Assembly: GCA_934486615.1 (NCBI GenBank)
Contig: CAKSQO010000006.1
Span: 1-64,000 of the forward strand
DNA from: an uncultured Eubacteriales bacterium
Lineage (GTDB): Bacteria > Bacillota > Clostridia > Oscillospirales > Acutalibacteraceae
DNA length: 64,000 nucleotides
Direction of reading: 5' to 3'
In this document: positions 8,630-16,644 of the stretch, in pieces
How the letters are laid out: each line of letters starts with the position of its first letter
Position numbering within the stretch: position 1 is the stretch's first letter
Position numbers and translations under genes: made by a program
The notes under the pieces: generated by a model
Told to the model about the DNA's origin: nothing
Seen by the model: the letters and a program-made list of their open reading frames with translations, nothing else
The model's database searches: none

Positions 8630-11034
8630 TACTTGTCGACCCTCGTCAGGCCCCAAATGTCGCGCGCGTAATCGTCAACTACGCGGTCGATGGAGAAGCG
8701 GCCTGCGTTTGCGATGTTCATAAGCGACATCTTGTTCCAGACGGTCTTGTCGTTATAAAGCGTGCTCGCCTTCTGCTGCGCTTCGCAGTAGGAGCCGAAG
8801 TCCGCAAGCGCCATATAATAGTCGGAGCTGAGCAGGTTATCGGCAAAGGCGCTGAAGTCCGTGCCGCAGATGTCGCCGCGAATGAAGTCGACGGCGTTTC
8901 TCAGCCTGATGTTGGCGTTGTAGTAGTCGCGCGGGTGATAGCCGCGCTCGCGCAGGGCGTCGACCTCGGGAGTGAGCATACCGAAGATGATAATGTTATC
9001 GTCGCCGACAGCCTCGTGAATCTCGACGTTCGCGCCGTCCTCGGTGCCGAGGGTTATCGCGCCGTTGAGCATCAGCTTCATGTTGCCCGTACCGCTGGCC
9101 TCGGTGCCCGCAAGCGAGATCTGCTCGCTGATGTTGGCGGCGGGCATCATAAGCTCGGCGAGGGTCACGCGGTAGTCCTCGATATAAACGACCTTCAGCT
9201 TGTCTCTGACAGCGGGGTCGGCGTCGATCATTTTGGAAAGCTTGCAGATAAGCTGAATTATCTGCTTTGCGACAAAGTAGCCCGAAGCGGCCTTTGCGCC
9301 GAAGATGTAGGTCTTGGGCGTGAAGGGAGCGTTGGGATTATTCTTGATGAAGAGATAATCGTCGATGATATGCAGCGCGTTGAGGTGCTGACGCTTGTAC
9401 TCGTGCAGGCGCTTGACCTGAACGTCAAAGATGCTGTCGGGGTCGACCTTTCCGCCGCCCGTTTTGGCGATGTAGTCGGCAAGGCGCACCTTGTTGGAGC
9501 GCTTGATAGCGTCAAGGCGCTCGAGCACGGCCTTGTCGTCGATGAACGCGGTCAGCTTCTCAAGCTTGGACAGATCCTTGACATAGCCGTTGCCGATAAG
9601 CTCGGTCAGCAGCTTGCTCAGCTCGGGGTTCGACTGGCACAGCCAGCGGCGGTGAGCGATACCGTTGGTGACGTTGGTGAACTTGTCGGGCATAAGGCGA
9701 TAGAAGTCGCTGAACACGCTTTCCTTGAGTATCTCGCTGTGCAGGCGCGAAACGCCGTTGACCTTGTGGCTTGCAACAACGCTGAGGTTGGCCATTCTGA
9801 CAGCGCCGCCCTCGACGACTGCGGTGCGCGCGGCAAGGCCGGGGTCGCCGGTGTGGCTGATGACCTCGTCGCGGAAGCGGCGGTCGATCTCCTTGACTAT
9901 CTGATAGATACGCGGCAGACGGTGCCTGAACATATCCTCGCCCCAGCACTCGAGGGCTTCCTTCATAACGGTGTGGTTGGTGTAGCCGACGGTGCGGTTG
10001 ACGATGTTCCACGCGTCGTCCCAGCTGAAGCCGCACTCGTCAAGCATAATGCGCATAAGCTCGGGCACGCACAGTGCGGGGTGGGTGTCGTTGATGTGGA
10101 TCGCGACGTGCTCGGGCAGAGTCTCGAGCGTGCCGTAATTCTCAAGATGGCGGCGGACGATGTCCTGAACCGACGCGGAGACGAGGAAGTACTGCTGTCT
10201 CAGGCGCAGCGACTTGCCCTCGGCGTGGTTGTCCGACGGATAGAGCACCTTGCTGATGACCTCGGCCATGGCATTCTGCTCGACGGCCTTGAGGTAGTCG
10301 CCCTGATTGAACAGGTGCATATCAAAGCCGGGAGCGCTCGCCGACCAAAGGCGCAGCACGGCGACAGCCTTGCCGTCCTTGCCCGCTATCATAAGGTCGC
10401 TCGGCACGGCGCGAACGGGCGAAGAATCGCGGTGAATGACGTGATGGAAGCCGTTGTCCCACCACTCGTCAATGTGGCCGTCAAACTCGACGTTTACGGC
10501 CAGCTCGGGGTGCTCCTCAAGCCAGACCTCGCCGCCGGGCAGCCAGAAGTCGGGCATCTCCATCTGCCAGCCGTCGACCAGCTTCTGACGGAAGATACCG
10601 TACTCGTATTTGATGGAATAGCCCATCGCGGGGTACTCGCCCGTGGCGAGACCGTCCATAATGCAGGCAGCCAGACGGCCGAGGCCGCCGTTGCCGAGAC
10701 CCGCGTCGGGCTCAAGCTCATAGAGCTTGTCGAGCTTTACGTCAAACTCCTTCAGAGCGCCGCGGAAGGCGTCCTCGAGGTTGAGGTTGTAAAGGGTGTT
10801 TTTCATTGATCTGCCGAGCAGGAACTCCATGCACATATAGCAGATCTGCTTTTTGTTCTGCTCAAGAGCACGGGTCTCAAAATCGGTGCGAATGGTGCTC
10901 ATAATGTCGTTAAGCACCATAACGGTGGCCTTGTAGAAAAGCTCGTTCGATGCGTTCTCCGGCGAAACGCCGAAGTTTATTGCGAGCTTTGAATGAATGG
11001 CGGCCGCAGCCTCCTGTCTGGTTATCTTTTTCAA
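8629..11034 (-). CDS. glgP: Glycogen/maltodextrin phosphorylase
   Basis: This enzyme releases glucose-1-phosphate from alpha-1,4-glucans with phosphate and PLP. The protein is about 801 residues, normal for the GT35 family. The PLP-lysine signature EASGTGNMKLMLNG is present near the C-terminal third, as are the N-terminal EFLLGRSM and DAGLGNGGLGRLAAC motifs. The start is difficult. A GTG at 11043 leaves only one base to AAGGAG, whereas the TTG at 11034 has 10, so TTG is preferred. It is cotranscribed with the GH13 gene. Together they supply glucose-1-phosphate and short sugars from stored or imported glucan. Confidence 0.95.
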   Translation of the reverse strand: MKKITRQEAAAAIHSKLAINFGVSPENASNELFYKATVMVLNDIMSTIRTDFETRALEQNKKQICYMCMEFLLGRSMKNTLYNLNLEDAFRGALKEFDVKLDKLYELEPDAGLGNGGLGRLAACIMDGLATGEYPAMGYSIKYEYGIFRQKLVDGWQMEMPDFWLPGGEVWLEEHPELAVNVEFDGHIDEWWDNGFHHVIHRDSSPVRAVPSDLMIAGKDGKAVAVLRLWSASAPGFDMHLFNQGDYLKAVEQNAMAEVISKVLYPSDNHAEGKSLRLRQQYFLVSASVQDIVRRHLENYGTLETLPEHVAIHINDTHPALCVPELMRIMLDECGFSWDDAWNIVNRTVGYTNHTVMKEALECWGEDMFRHRLPRIYQIVKEIDRRFRDEVISHTGDPGLAARTAVVEGGAVRMANLSVVASHKVNGVSRLHSEILKESVFSDFYRLMPDKFTNVTNGIAHRRWLCQSNPELSKLLTELIGNGYVKDLSKLEKLTAFIDDKAVLERLDAIKRSNKVRLADYIAKTGGGKVDPDSIFDVQVKRLHEYKRQHLNALHIIDDYLFIKNNPNAPFTPKTYIFGAKAASGYFVAKQIIQLICKLSKMIDADPAVRDKLKVVYIEDYRVTLAELMMPAANISEQISLAGTEASGTGNMKLMLNGAITLGTEDGANVEIHEAVGDDNIIIFGMLTPEVDALRERGYHPRDYYNANIRLRNAVDFIRGDICGTDFSAFADNLLSSDYYMALADFGSYCEAQQKASTLYNDKTVWNKMSLMNIANAGRFSIDRVVDDYARDIWGLTRVDK

Positions 11035-11149
11035 AGTCAGCACACTCCTTGTTGTCCTTAAGGCGAAAGATGTCGCTTACATTTCGGGAAAGCGCGGGCT
11101 TTCCCATTTGCATCGCCTGTAAAGCGGCCGAAATGTCGCCGCCCTTATT

Positions 11150-11178
11150 ATACTACATCAAATGCGTGCAAAAATCAA
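11150..11178 (-). promoter_or_regulatory. Possible promoter of glgP operon
   Basis: On the minus strand, TTGATT (11173-11178), a 17-base spacer and TAGTAT (11150-11155) lie about 115 bases before glgP. The fit to consensus is moderate. Confidence 0.45.
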
Positions 11179-11404
11179 GTGTGTCAAGTTACTGATTTTG
11201 GTTTAAAATTTGTATATTTTGCACAAAATTATCAACTTACGCCCTGTTTTAAATCTATAAATTGTCGCTTATTCATAATTTATCGCCGCTTTTGAACGGT
11301 AACAAAGTCCCCTTCGGCGGCATTTGCCGCAGCCAAACGGCAGACCCGCTTTTTAAGCTTAAAATTCGGCTCTTTCGCGCGCGGAATAAAAGAAGTAAAA
11401 TTTG

Positions 11405-11433
11405 TTGTAATTTTACGCAGTGTATGTTAAAAT
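11405..11433 (+). promoter_or_regulatory. Probable promoter of degV-ymdB
   Basis: TTGTAA (11405-11410), 17 bases, TAAAAT (11428-11433), about 47 bases before degV. The 430-base region between glgP and degV otherwise holds only AT-rich sequence and no gene that I can support. Confidence 0.65.
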
Positions 11434-11480
11434 ATTTTCTATGCAAGCACAGTTTTCGCAACGAACGAGGAGGAAAACAG

Positions 11481-12347
11481 ATGTCTAAAAAAGTTATCAT
11501 AAGCGCCGACAGCACCGTCGACCTTTCGCCCGAGCTCATTGAAAAGTACGGCGTAATCGTCAGCCCGATGCTCATCACCCTCGGCGACAAGACCCTCGCC
11601 GACGGCGCCGAGGTCAAGCCGGAAGATCTGTTCGAGTACACCCGCTCCACGGGCAAGCTCGCAAAGACCGCTGCCCAGAGCACCGCTTATTTTACCGATT
11701 ATTTCAAGAAGCTGACCGCCGACGGCAGCGCCGTGCTGCACTTCACCATCAGTGCGTCGATGTCCAGCTCCTACACCTTCGCAAACCTCGCCGCCGAGGA
11801 GTTAGAGGACGTCTATGTTGTTGACAGCCAGAACCTCTCAACCGGTATCGCGCTGCTGACGCTCAAAGCCGCAGACCTCGCCGCCGAGGGCAAGGAAGCC
11901 AAGGAGATCTTTGACGAGATCAACGCCCTGCGCGACAAGGTCGACGCGTCGTTTGTTATCGACACGCTCGAGTTTCTGCACAAGGGCGGACGCTGCTCCA
12001 CCGTCGCCCTGCTCGGCGCAAATGTGCTCAAGCTCAAGCCCTGCATTCAGGTCATCGGCGGCGCTATGGAGGTCAGCAAGAAGTACCGCGGCAAAATCGG
12101 CGACGCATACAAGTCATACGTCCGTGACCAGCTCGCCGACGGCGACGACATCTGCCTTGATCGCGTTTTCGTCACCCATACCTGCCCCGACGAAGCCCTC
12201 GTGCAGGAGATAGTCGAGCAAGTCAAAGCGACCCTGCCGTTTAAGGAAGTGCTCGAGACCCGCGCGGGATGCACCATTTCGGCTCACTGCGGCCCCGGCA
12301 CGCTCGGCGTGCTCTTTATCCGCAAAACTCCGAAGCAGAAGGCATGA
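11481..12347 (+). CDS. DegV family fatty acid-binding protein
   Basis: A 288-residue soluble protein of the DegV/FakB family. FakB proteins bind a fatty acid and present it to the kinase FakA to make acyl-phosphate. The signature start VIISADSTVDLSPEL and the later FVIDTLEFLHKGGRCS and CGPGTLGV segments are typical. GAGGAGG lies 8 bases before the ATG at 11481; the longer upstream reading was discarded because it has no ribosome site. It overlaps ymdB by four bases (ATGA). No fakA is present in the window, so a partner would be elsewhere. Confidence 0.93.
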   Translation: MSKKVIISADSTVDLSPELIEKYGVIVSPMLITLGDKTLADGAEVKPEDLFEYTRSTGKLAKTAAQSTAYFTDYFKKLTADGSAVLHFTISASMSSSYTFANLAAEELEDVYVVDSQNLSTGIALLTLKAADLAAEGKEAKEIFDEINALRDKVDASFVIDTLEFLHKGGRCSTVALLGANVLKLKPCIQVIGGAMEVSKKYRGKIGDAYKSYVRDQLADGDDICLDRVFVTHTCPDEALVQEIVEQVKATLPFKEVLETRAGCTISAHCGPGTLGVLFIRKTPKQKA

Positions 12348-13120
12348 GAGTCCTCTGCATCGGCGACGTGGTCGGCTCGGCCGGCTGCAACTTTTTGAGA
12401 AGCAAGCTGCCCCGGCTTAAACGGGAGCTGAACGCCGACGTCGTCATCGTAAACGGCGAGAATTCCGCCGACGGCAACGGCCTGACTCCGGAGACTGCCG
12501 AGCACATCTACGCAAGCGGCGCGGACGTTATCACTACGGGCAACCACGTTTTCCGTCAGCGCAGCATTTTCCCCGCGCTCGACAGCGACGAATTCCTGCT
12601 GCGCCCCGCGAACTACCCGCCGAGCGCGCCCGGCAAGGGCTACTGCCTTGTCGACCTCGGCCGAGTGCGTCTCGCGGTGATAAACCTGCTCGGCACCGTG
12701 TTTATGGACTCGCTCGACTGCCCGTTCAAGACCGCCGACGCCCTGCTCGAGCGGGCGAAAAACGACGGCGTGAAAATTGTGATAATTGATATGCACGCCG
12801 AAGCGACGGCCGAAAAAAAGGCGCTCGCGTTCTACCTCGACGGTAGGGTCAGCGCCGTGTTCGGCACTCATACGCACGTTCAGACCGCCGACGCGCAGGT
12901 ACTGCCCGCAGGCACGGGCTTCATCACCGACGTCGGTATGACAGGGCCGTTCGTCTCCGTGCTCGGCGTCAAGCCCGAGCAGTCGATTGCTCGAATGAAG
13001 GATAAGGTGCCCGTCCGCTTCCAGAACGCCGACGGTAATTGTATCCTCGGCGGCGCGCTGTTCGACATCGACGAAAAAAGCGGCCTCTGCCGCTGTGCCG
13101 AGCCCGTGAGGGTGTTTTAG
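12344..13120 (+). CDS. YmdB-family metallophosphoesterase
   Basis: A 258-residue calcineurin-like phosphoesterase of the YmdB family (about 264 residues in Bacillus), which hydrolyses cyclic nucleotides in vitro and influences biofilm and motility decisions. Metal-binding motifs are visible: GDVVGSAG, NGENSADG, GNHVF, DMHAEATAEK and GTHTHVQTAD. The gene starts at an ATGA overlap with degV, which fixes the start. The usual neighbour rny (RNase Y) is absent; here the gene is paired with degV instead. A strong terminator follows. Confidence 0.94.
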   Translation: MRVLCIGDVVGSAGCNFLRSKLPRLKRELNADVVIVNGENSADGNGLTPETAEHIYASGADVITTGNHVFRQRSIFPALDSDEFLLRPANYPPSAPGKGYCLVDLGRVRLAVINLLGTVFMDSLDCPFKTADALLERAKNDGVKIVIIDMHAEATAEKKALAFYLDGRVSAVFGTHTHVQTADAQVLPAGTGFITDVGMTGPFVSVLGVKPEQSIARMKDKVPVRFQNADGNCILGGALFDIDEKSGLCRCAEPVRVF

Positions 13121-13245
13121 GGCGCTGGATAAGGCGTGCTGAATAGGGGCGTTTTTGCGAAAAGCGCATAAGCCAAGGCACGCCCCAATCGAAGCCGACA
13201 GGCAGCGCGCCCGACTTTCACCCGCGCGAAAAAACAACATATTAA

Positions 13246-13287
13246 ACCGCCGCGCAAGCTCTTTCACCGAGCCGCGCGGCGGTTTTT
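13246..13287 (+). terminator. Intrinsic terminator after ymdB
   Basis: CCGCCGCGC and GCGCGGCGG form a 9-bp GC stem with an 18-19-base loop, followed by TTTTT (13283-13287). It also lies just beyond the end of the convergent lipoprotein gene. Confidence 0.85.
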
Positions 13288-13304
13288 GTATGCAGTTGTT
13301 ACCG

Positions 13305-13703
13305 TCAGCCCGCTTCAAACAGGTAGTCGAAGTCGTGCGAGTCGTAGTTCTCCATTTGATAGCGGTCATTTCCTATGATAATGTCGTCATCGCTGATGGA
13401 TATTTGCACAAGCTCGCCGCTTTTAAGCTCAAATTTGAAGTACAAAGCCCAGCCTTTTTTCTCGTTCTCGCCTTTGTATTTCAGCTTGTATGACTTGAGC
13501 TGATCTATGACCTTGTTCCAGTCGGCTTCATCTATCTCGATTGATAGAGTTGCGTCTTTGCTCATCGTGGACGTCATAGTCACCGACTCGATTTCGTCGC
13601 GGTCGAGCACTTCCCCGATAGGGTCGCTCTTCCCGCCGCACGAAGCGAGCATACAACAAGCAAGCGCGGCCGCTGCAATTAATGCGAATATACGGACTTT
13701 CAT
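13305..13703 (-). CDS. Small lipoprotein of unknown function
   Basis: A 132-residue precursor with a lipoprotein signal: positively charged MKVR start, hydrophobic stretch and lipobox LASC with Cys22. The mature part is acidic with alternating beta strands. It may be a small sandwich of the kind seen in many Clostridial surface lipoproteins, but I recognise no family. AGAGGTG lies 5 bases before the ATG. Its promoter is a strong sigma-A site (see 13773-13801). It is anchored to the outer face of the membrane and sits beside a two-component system, which suggests an envelope-related role without proving one. Confidence 0.85.
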   Translation of the reverse strand: MKVRIFALIAAAALACCMLASCGGKSDPIGEVLDRDEIESVTMTSTMSKDATLSIEIDEADWNKVIDQLKSYKLKYKGENEKKGWALYFKFELKSGELVQISISDDDIIIGNDRYQMENYDSHDFDYLFEAG

Positions 13704-13772
13704 AACATCACCTCTTTAACTTTTGGCTGATACTGTGTACAGGCAATTCGATTTAATTTGCCCTCTATGCAA

Positions 13773-13801
13773 ATAATATCATTCGTGCACAAAACTGTCA
13801 A
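13773..13801 (-). promoter_or_regulatory. Sigma-A promoter of the lipoprotein gene
   Basis: On the minus strand: TTGACA (13796-13801), 17 bases, TATTAT (13773-13778), about 70 bases before the start codon. Confidence 0.8.
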
Positions 13802-14091
13802 TAAACTTTAACAACATATGCAAAAAGTTTACACATTATTAACAAATTCAGCTGTCCGATTTTTCGGGCTGCACGCTGTGTGGCGGCAATATCTTATATG
13901 GCACGGTCGGTTTAACGGCATTGTATTCGATTAAATCCGCATTAAATTCTTCGGTCGGCGGAGGACATTCGGGTTATTTGCTCGGCGGGCGATTTAGGTT
14001 TGTGCGCTTTGGGGTGACGAGCGCGCCGCATTGTGACAATATTTTTACAATTTTGTGCATTTTTGACGTGGAAAGTCTCTGTGCGGTACTT

Positions 14092-14097
14092 TATAAT
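14092..14097 (+). promoter_or_regulatory. Candidate -10 box for the two-component system
   Basis: A perfect TATAAT lies about 255 bases before the regulator gene. No good -35 box is found 17 bases upstream, so the promoter may need an activator or may be elsewhere. If used, the leader would include the whole 13-bp repeat array. Confidence 0.35.
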
Positions 14098-14143
14098 GTA
14101 TTTGTATAAATGCACGCCCGATAAGCGCGCGTCTTAAACACCT

Positions 14144-14276
14144 GCGCGGCACTTTGCGCAGCACTTTTGCGCGGCACTTTGCGCAGCACTTTTGCGCGGC
14201 ACTTTTGCGCGGCACTTTTGCGCGGCACTTTTGCGCGGCACTTTTGCGCGGCACTTTTGCGCGGCACTTTTGCGCG
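14144..14276 (+). repeat. 13-bp tandem repeat array (about 10 units) before the response regulator
   Basis: Ten head-to-tail units of GCGCGGCACTTTT occur, with starts near 14144, 14156, 14169, 14181, then every 13 bases to 14259. The first and third units lack one T (12 bases), and two early units read GCGCAGCAC. Later units are identical. The array lies between a possible -10 box and the ribosome site of the regulator gene. Open frames that run through it have no ribosome site and are not genes. Confidence 0.95.
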
Positions 14277-14352
14277 CAAGCGGCTGCACAACGCATCGCA
14301 GCGGTACTTTGCAACAACCCCAACCCCTTTTCATTTTACAGGAGGTGGCGTT

Positions 14353-15054
14353 ATGGCCTATTCCATATACATAGCGGACGACGAAAAAAATATCCGCGAC
14401 CTTATAAAGAGCTTCCTTGAAAGCGACGGCTATGCCGTCAGCGCCTTTGAGACGGGCGACGAGCTGATGGCCGAATTCGACAAGGCTCCGTGCGACCTTA
14501 TCGTGCTCGACGTGATGATGCCCGGCACGGACGGCATGACCTGCTGCCGACTGCTCAGGGAAAAGTCCGACGTGCCGATAATCATACTCACGGCCAAGGA
14601 CGCGGAGTGCGACTACGTCGAGGGCATCACCCTCGGCAGCGACGACTACCTCACCAAGCCGTTCCGCCCGACGACGCTGCTTATGCGCGTAAGAGCGCTG
14701 CTGCGCCGCGTCGAGATGAGCAACCAGAAGCTCGGCACGGGCAAGGACCTCGTCGCGGGCGACCTGACGTTCTCGAGCGAGACGAACTCGGTCACCTGCA
14801 ACGGCGCGGAGGTCGGACTGACCCCGACGGAGCTGAAAATGCTCTGCTTCATTATGCAAAAGCCCGGCAAGGCCTACTCCAAAGAGGAGCTGCTTGAGAG
14901 CGTGTGGGGCTACGACACCGAGGTCGAAACGCGCGTGACCGACGAGACCTTGCGCCGCATACGCCGCAAGCTCGCGACCGCCGGCAGCAGCGTGAGCATA
15001 CAGACGATCTGGGGCTACGGCTACAAAATCGACGTTACGGGTAAGGCCAAATGA
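14353..15054 (+). CDS. OmpR/PhoB-family response regulator
   Basis: A 233-residue transcription regulator with an N-terminal receiver domain (acidic pair Asp9-Asp10, phosphoacceptor Asp53 in LIVLDVMMPG, Lys in TKPF) and a C-terminal winged helix (about 135-230, with TPTELKMLCFIM and VWGYDTEVETR). GGAGGT lies 6 bases before the ATG at 14353, so longer upstream frames through the repeats are rejected. It overlaps the kinase gene by four bases (ATGA). Regulators of this family bind direct repeats spaced 11 bp. Such repeats stand before the dlt-like operon immediately downstream and before the TVP38-like gene at 44448, making both likely targets. Confidence 0.95.
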   Translation: MAYSIYIADDEKNIRDLIKSFLESDGYAVSAFETGDELMAEFDKAPCDLIVLDVMMPGTDGMTCCRLLREKSDVPIIILTAKDAECDYVEGITLGSDDYLTKPFRPTTLLMRVRALLRRVEMSNQKLGTGKDLVAGDLTFSSETNSVTCNGAEVGLTPTELKMLCFIMQKPGKAYSKEELLESVWGYDTEVETRVTDETLRRIRRKLATAGSSVSIQTIWGYGYKIDVTGKAK

Positions 15055-16343
15055 AGCACGTCAAGCTGAAAATTCTGGCCGTTATCTGGCTGTCGATAAT
15101 CGTGCTCGAGGGCGTGTTCACGATAATTCTGAACATCGCTATCCCCGCATACTTCAAAAATATGGCCGAGAGTGCATTGAAGTACGAATACGAGTATTTC
15201 ACAAAGCTCGATAAAATTAACAAAGACTTCGGAGTAAGTGACGAGTCCGAGGTCTCGGACGATCTGCTCGGCGAGTACAATGCCGAGCTTAAAGCGGTGG
15301 AGTACGAGGAGCAGCCGATGAGCAACGACATTCGCTATGCTCCTTTGGAAGAAATGGCCGTTGTCGGCGGCAGCAACGAAGCAAAAAAGCAAAACAGCGT
15401 AAAGGTCAACTCAAAGAGCGTTTCGGAGCAGATCGCCGGTTATTGCAGGGCCAACAACTTTGAATACGGCAAAACGGGGGAATTCAGAACCTCCTCCGCC
15501 GACTGCGTTTTTCTCGTCTACAATTCAAATCCGTCGAGCGACGAGCCCGCGAACACATTCGTAATGTTCATCAACGTGCAGCCTATCCTCGAATACGTCG
15601 GCACGATGAACTGGGTTCTCGCCTCGGCGTTCGTCAGCGTCGCGGCGATAATGACGGTCATCGGCTCGATTCTCGGCGACCGCATACGCGACACTCAGCT
15701 GACGCAGCAGCGCTTCTTTCAGAACTCGTCGCACGAGCTGAAAACGCCGCTGATGTCCATTCAGGGCTACGCCGAGGGCATCAAGGCAGGCGTGCTCGTG
15801 CCTACCCAGGCCGCCGACGTCATCATGCAGGAGGGCGATCGAATGACTCGCCTGGTCGAGGAGCTGCTGTTCATCTCGAAGCTCGACGCCGACAGCATAC
15901 CGCTGAATATGGTCGAGACCGATGTCAGAGAAGTGCTTTACGACAGCCTGCGCTGCGTTGAGCCGCTGCTCGTCAACCGCGCGGTTGAGCTGAAGCCGCT
16001 GTTTTCAAGCGACGCGGTCAACGTGATGTGCGACGAGGATCAGCTTGCGAAAGCGTTCACGAACGTTCTCGCAAACGGGGTGCGCCACTGCGAAAGCCGT
16101 GTCACCGTAACCTGCGACAAGCATGGCCGGTACGCCGTGATAAACGTCGCCGACGACGGAAAAGGCATTGCCGAGAGCGACATTGAGCACGTTTTCGACC
16201 GCTTCTACACAGGCAAAGACGGCAGCACGGGAATCGGGCTGTCGCTCGCGCAGGAGATAGTGCAGCAGCACGGCGGCGTGATAAGCGCCGCAAACGGAGA
16301 AAAGGGCGCAGTGTTCAAAATCGAGCTTCCGCTTAAGAGGTGA
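15051..16343 (+). CDS. Membrane sensor histidine kinase
   Basis: A 430-residue HisKA-type kinase paired with the upstream regulator. It has one N-terminal transmembrane helix (about residues 7-29), an extracellular sensor region of about 155 residues without a recognisable domain, a second helix (about 185-207), then the H box with His228 (SSHELKTPLMS). The ATPase domain follows with an N box (FTNVLANGVRHC), G1 (VADDGKGI) and G2 (GSTGIGLSLA). The sensor region is acidic and rich in Glu/Tyr, which could suit cationic ligands such as antimicrobial peptides; that is speculation. Its position directly before the dlt-like operon suggests that it senses envelope damage. Confidence 0.95.
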   Translation: MKHVKLKILAVIWLSIIVLEGVFTIILNIAIPAYFKNMAESALKYEYEYFTKLDKINKDFGVSDESEVSDDLLGEYNAELKAVEYEEQPMSNDIRYAPLEEMAVVGGSNEAKKQNSVKVNSKSVSEQIAGYCRANNFEYGKTGEFRTSSADCVFLVYNSNPSSDEPANTFVMFINVQPILEYVGTMNWVLASAFVSVAAIMTVIGSILGDRIRDTQLTQQRFFQNSSHELKTPLMSIQGYAEGIKAGVLVPTQAADVIMQEGDRMTRLVEELLFISKLDADSIPLNMVETDVREVLYDSLRCVEPLLVNRAVELKPLFSSDAVNVMCDEDQLAKAFTNVLANGVRHCESRVTVTCDKHGRYAVINVADDGKGIAESDIEHVFDRFYTGKDGSTGIGLSLAQEIVQQHGGVISAANGEKGAVFKIELPLKR

Positions 16344-16538
16344 TCGTGCAATCTGCGTTCAGGTGCTGCAGGCACACCGATACTAATATTCATTATTAAA
16401 TCTTAAGTTTTCAGTATTTATTACCCGCCGACCCCGCTGCGGCTGTTGCACTTTTGTGACGTATTTGTTTCTTTTTAAGGTAAATACCGAGAGGTGTTTT
16501 CTGTTAAAATGTCATATGTAAAAGGTGAGTCCGGGCAG

Positions 16539-16571
16539 CTTAAACGATTCTTAATGATTGCTTAAACCGCA
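16539..16571 (+). promoter_or_regulatory. Three 11-bp direct repeats, likely response-regulator boxes of the dlt-like operon
   Basis: CTTAAACGATT, CTTAATGATTG and CTTAAACCGCA follow one another exactly (starts 16539, 16550, 16561). An 11-bp direct-repeat period is the hallmark of OmpR/PhoB-family sites. The last unit ends 5 bases before the -35 box. The same arrangement recurs at 44356-44388. Confidence 0.75.
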
Positions 16572-16576
16572 CACGG

Positions 16577-16605
16577 TTGAATTTTAATAATTTTTCTGAT
16601 AGAAT
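16577..16605 (+). promoter_or_regulatory. Promoter of the dlt-like operon
   Basis: TTGAAT (16577-16582), 17 bases, TAGAAT (16600-16605), 39 bases before the ligase start. The spacer and -10 region (TTCTGATAGAAT) are nearly identical to those of the promoter at 44395-44423. Confidence 0.8.
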
Positions 16606-16644
16606 GGAAATATAAAAAGCAGTCAGGAAAGGCAGGCGGTAAAA

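Noticed and set aside
14144..14276. CRISPR-like array
   Set aside because: Units of 12-13 bases abut directly with no unique spacers, and no cas genes are present. It is a simple tandem repeat. The same holds for the arrays at 37280, 37715 and 44175.
14167..14352. N-terminal extension of the response regulator through the repeats
   Set aside because: The extension only translates the minisatellite, lacks a ribosome site, and the receiver domain begins normally after GGAGGT and the ATG at 14353.
16509..16565. Eighteen-codon open frame before the dlt-like operon (DltX-like?)
   Set aside because: It overlaps the 11-bp regulatory repeats, precedes the promoter, is too short and lacks the C-terminal FxxYF motif of DltX.
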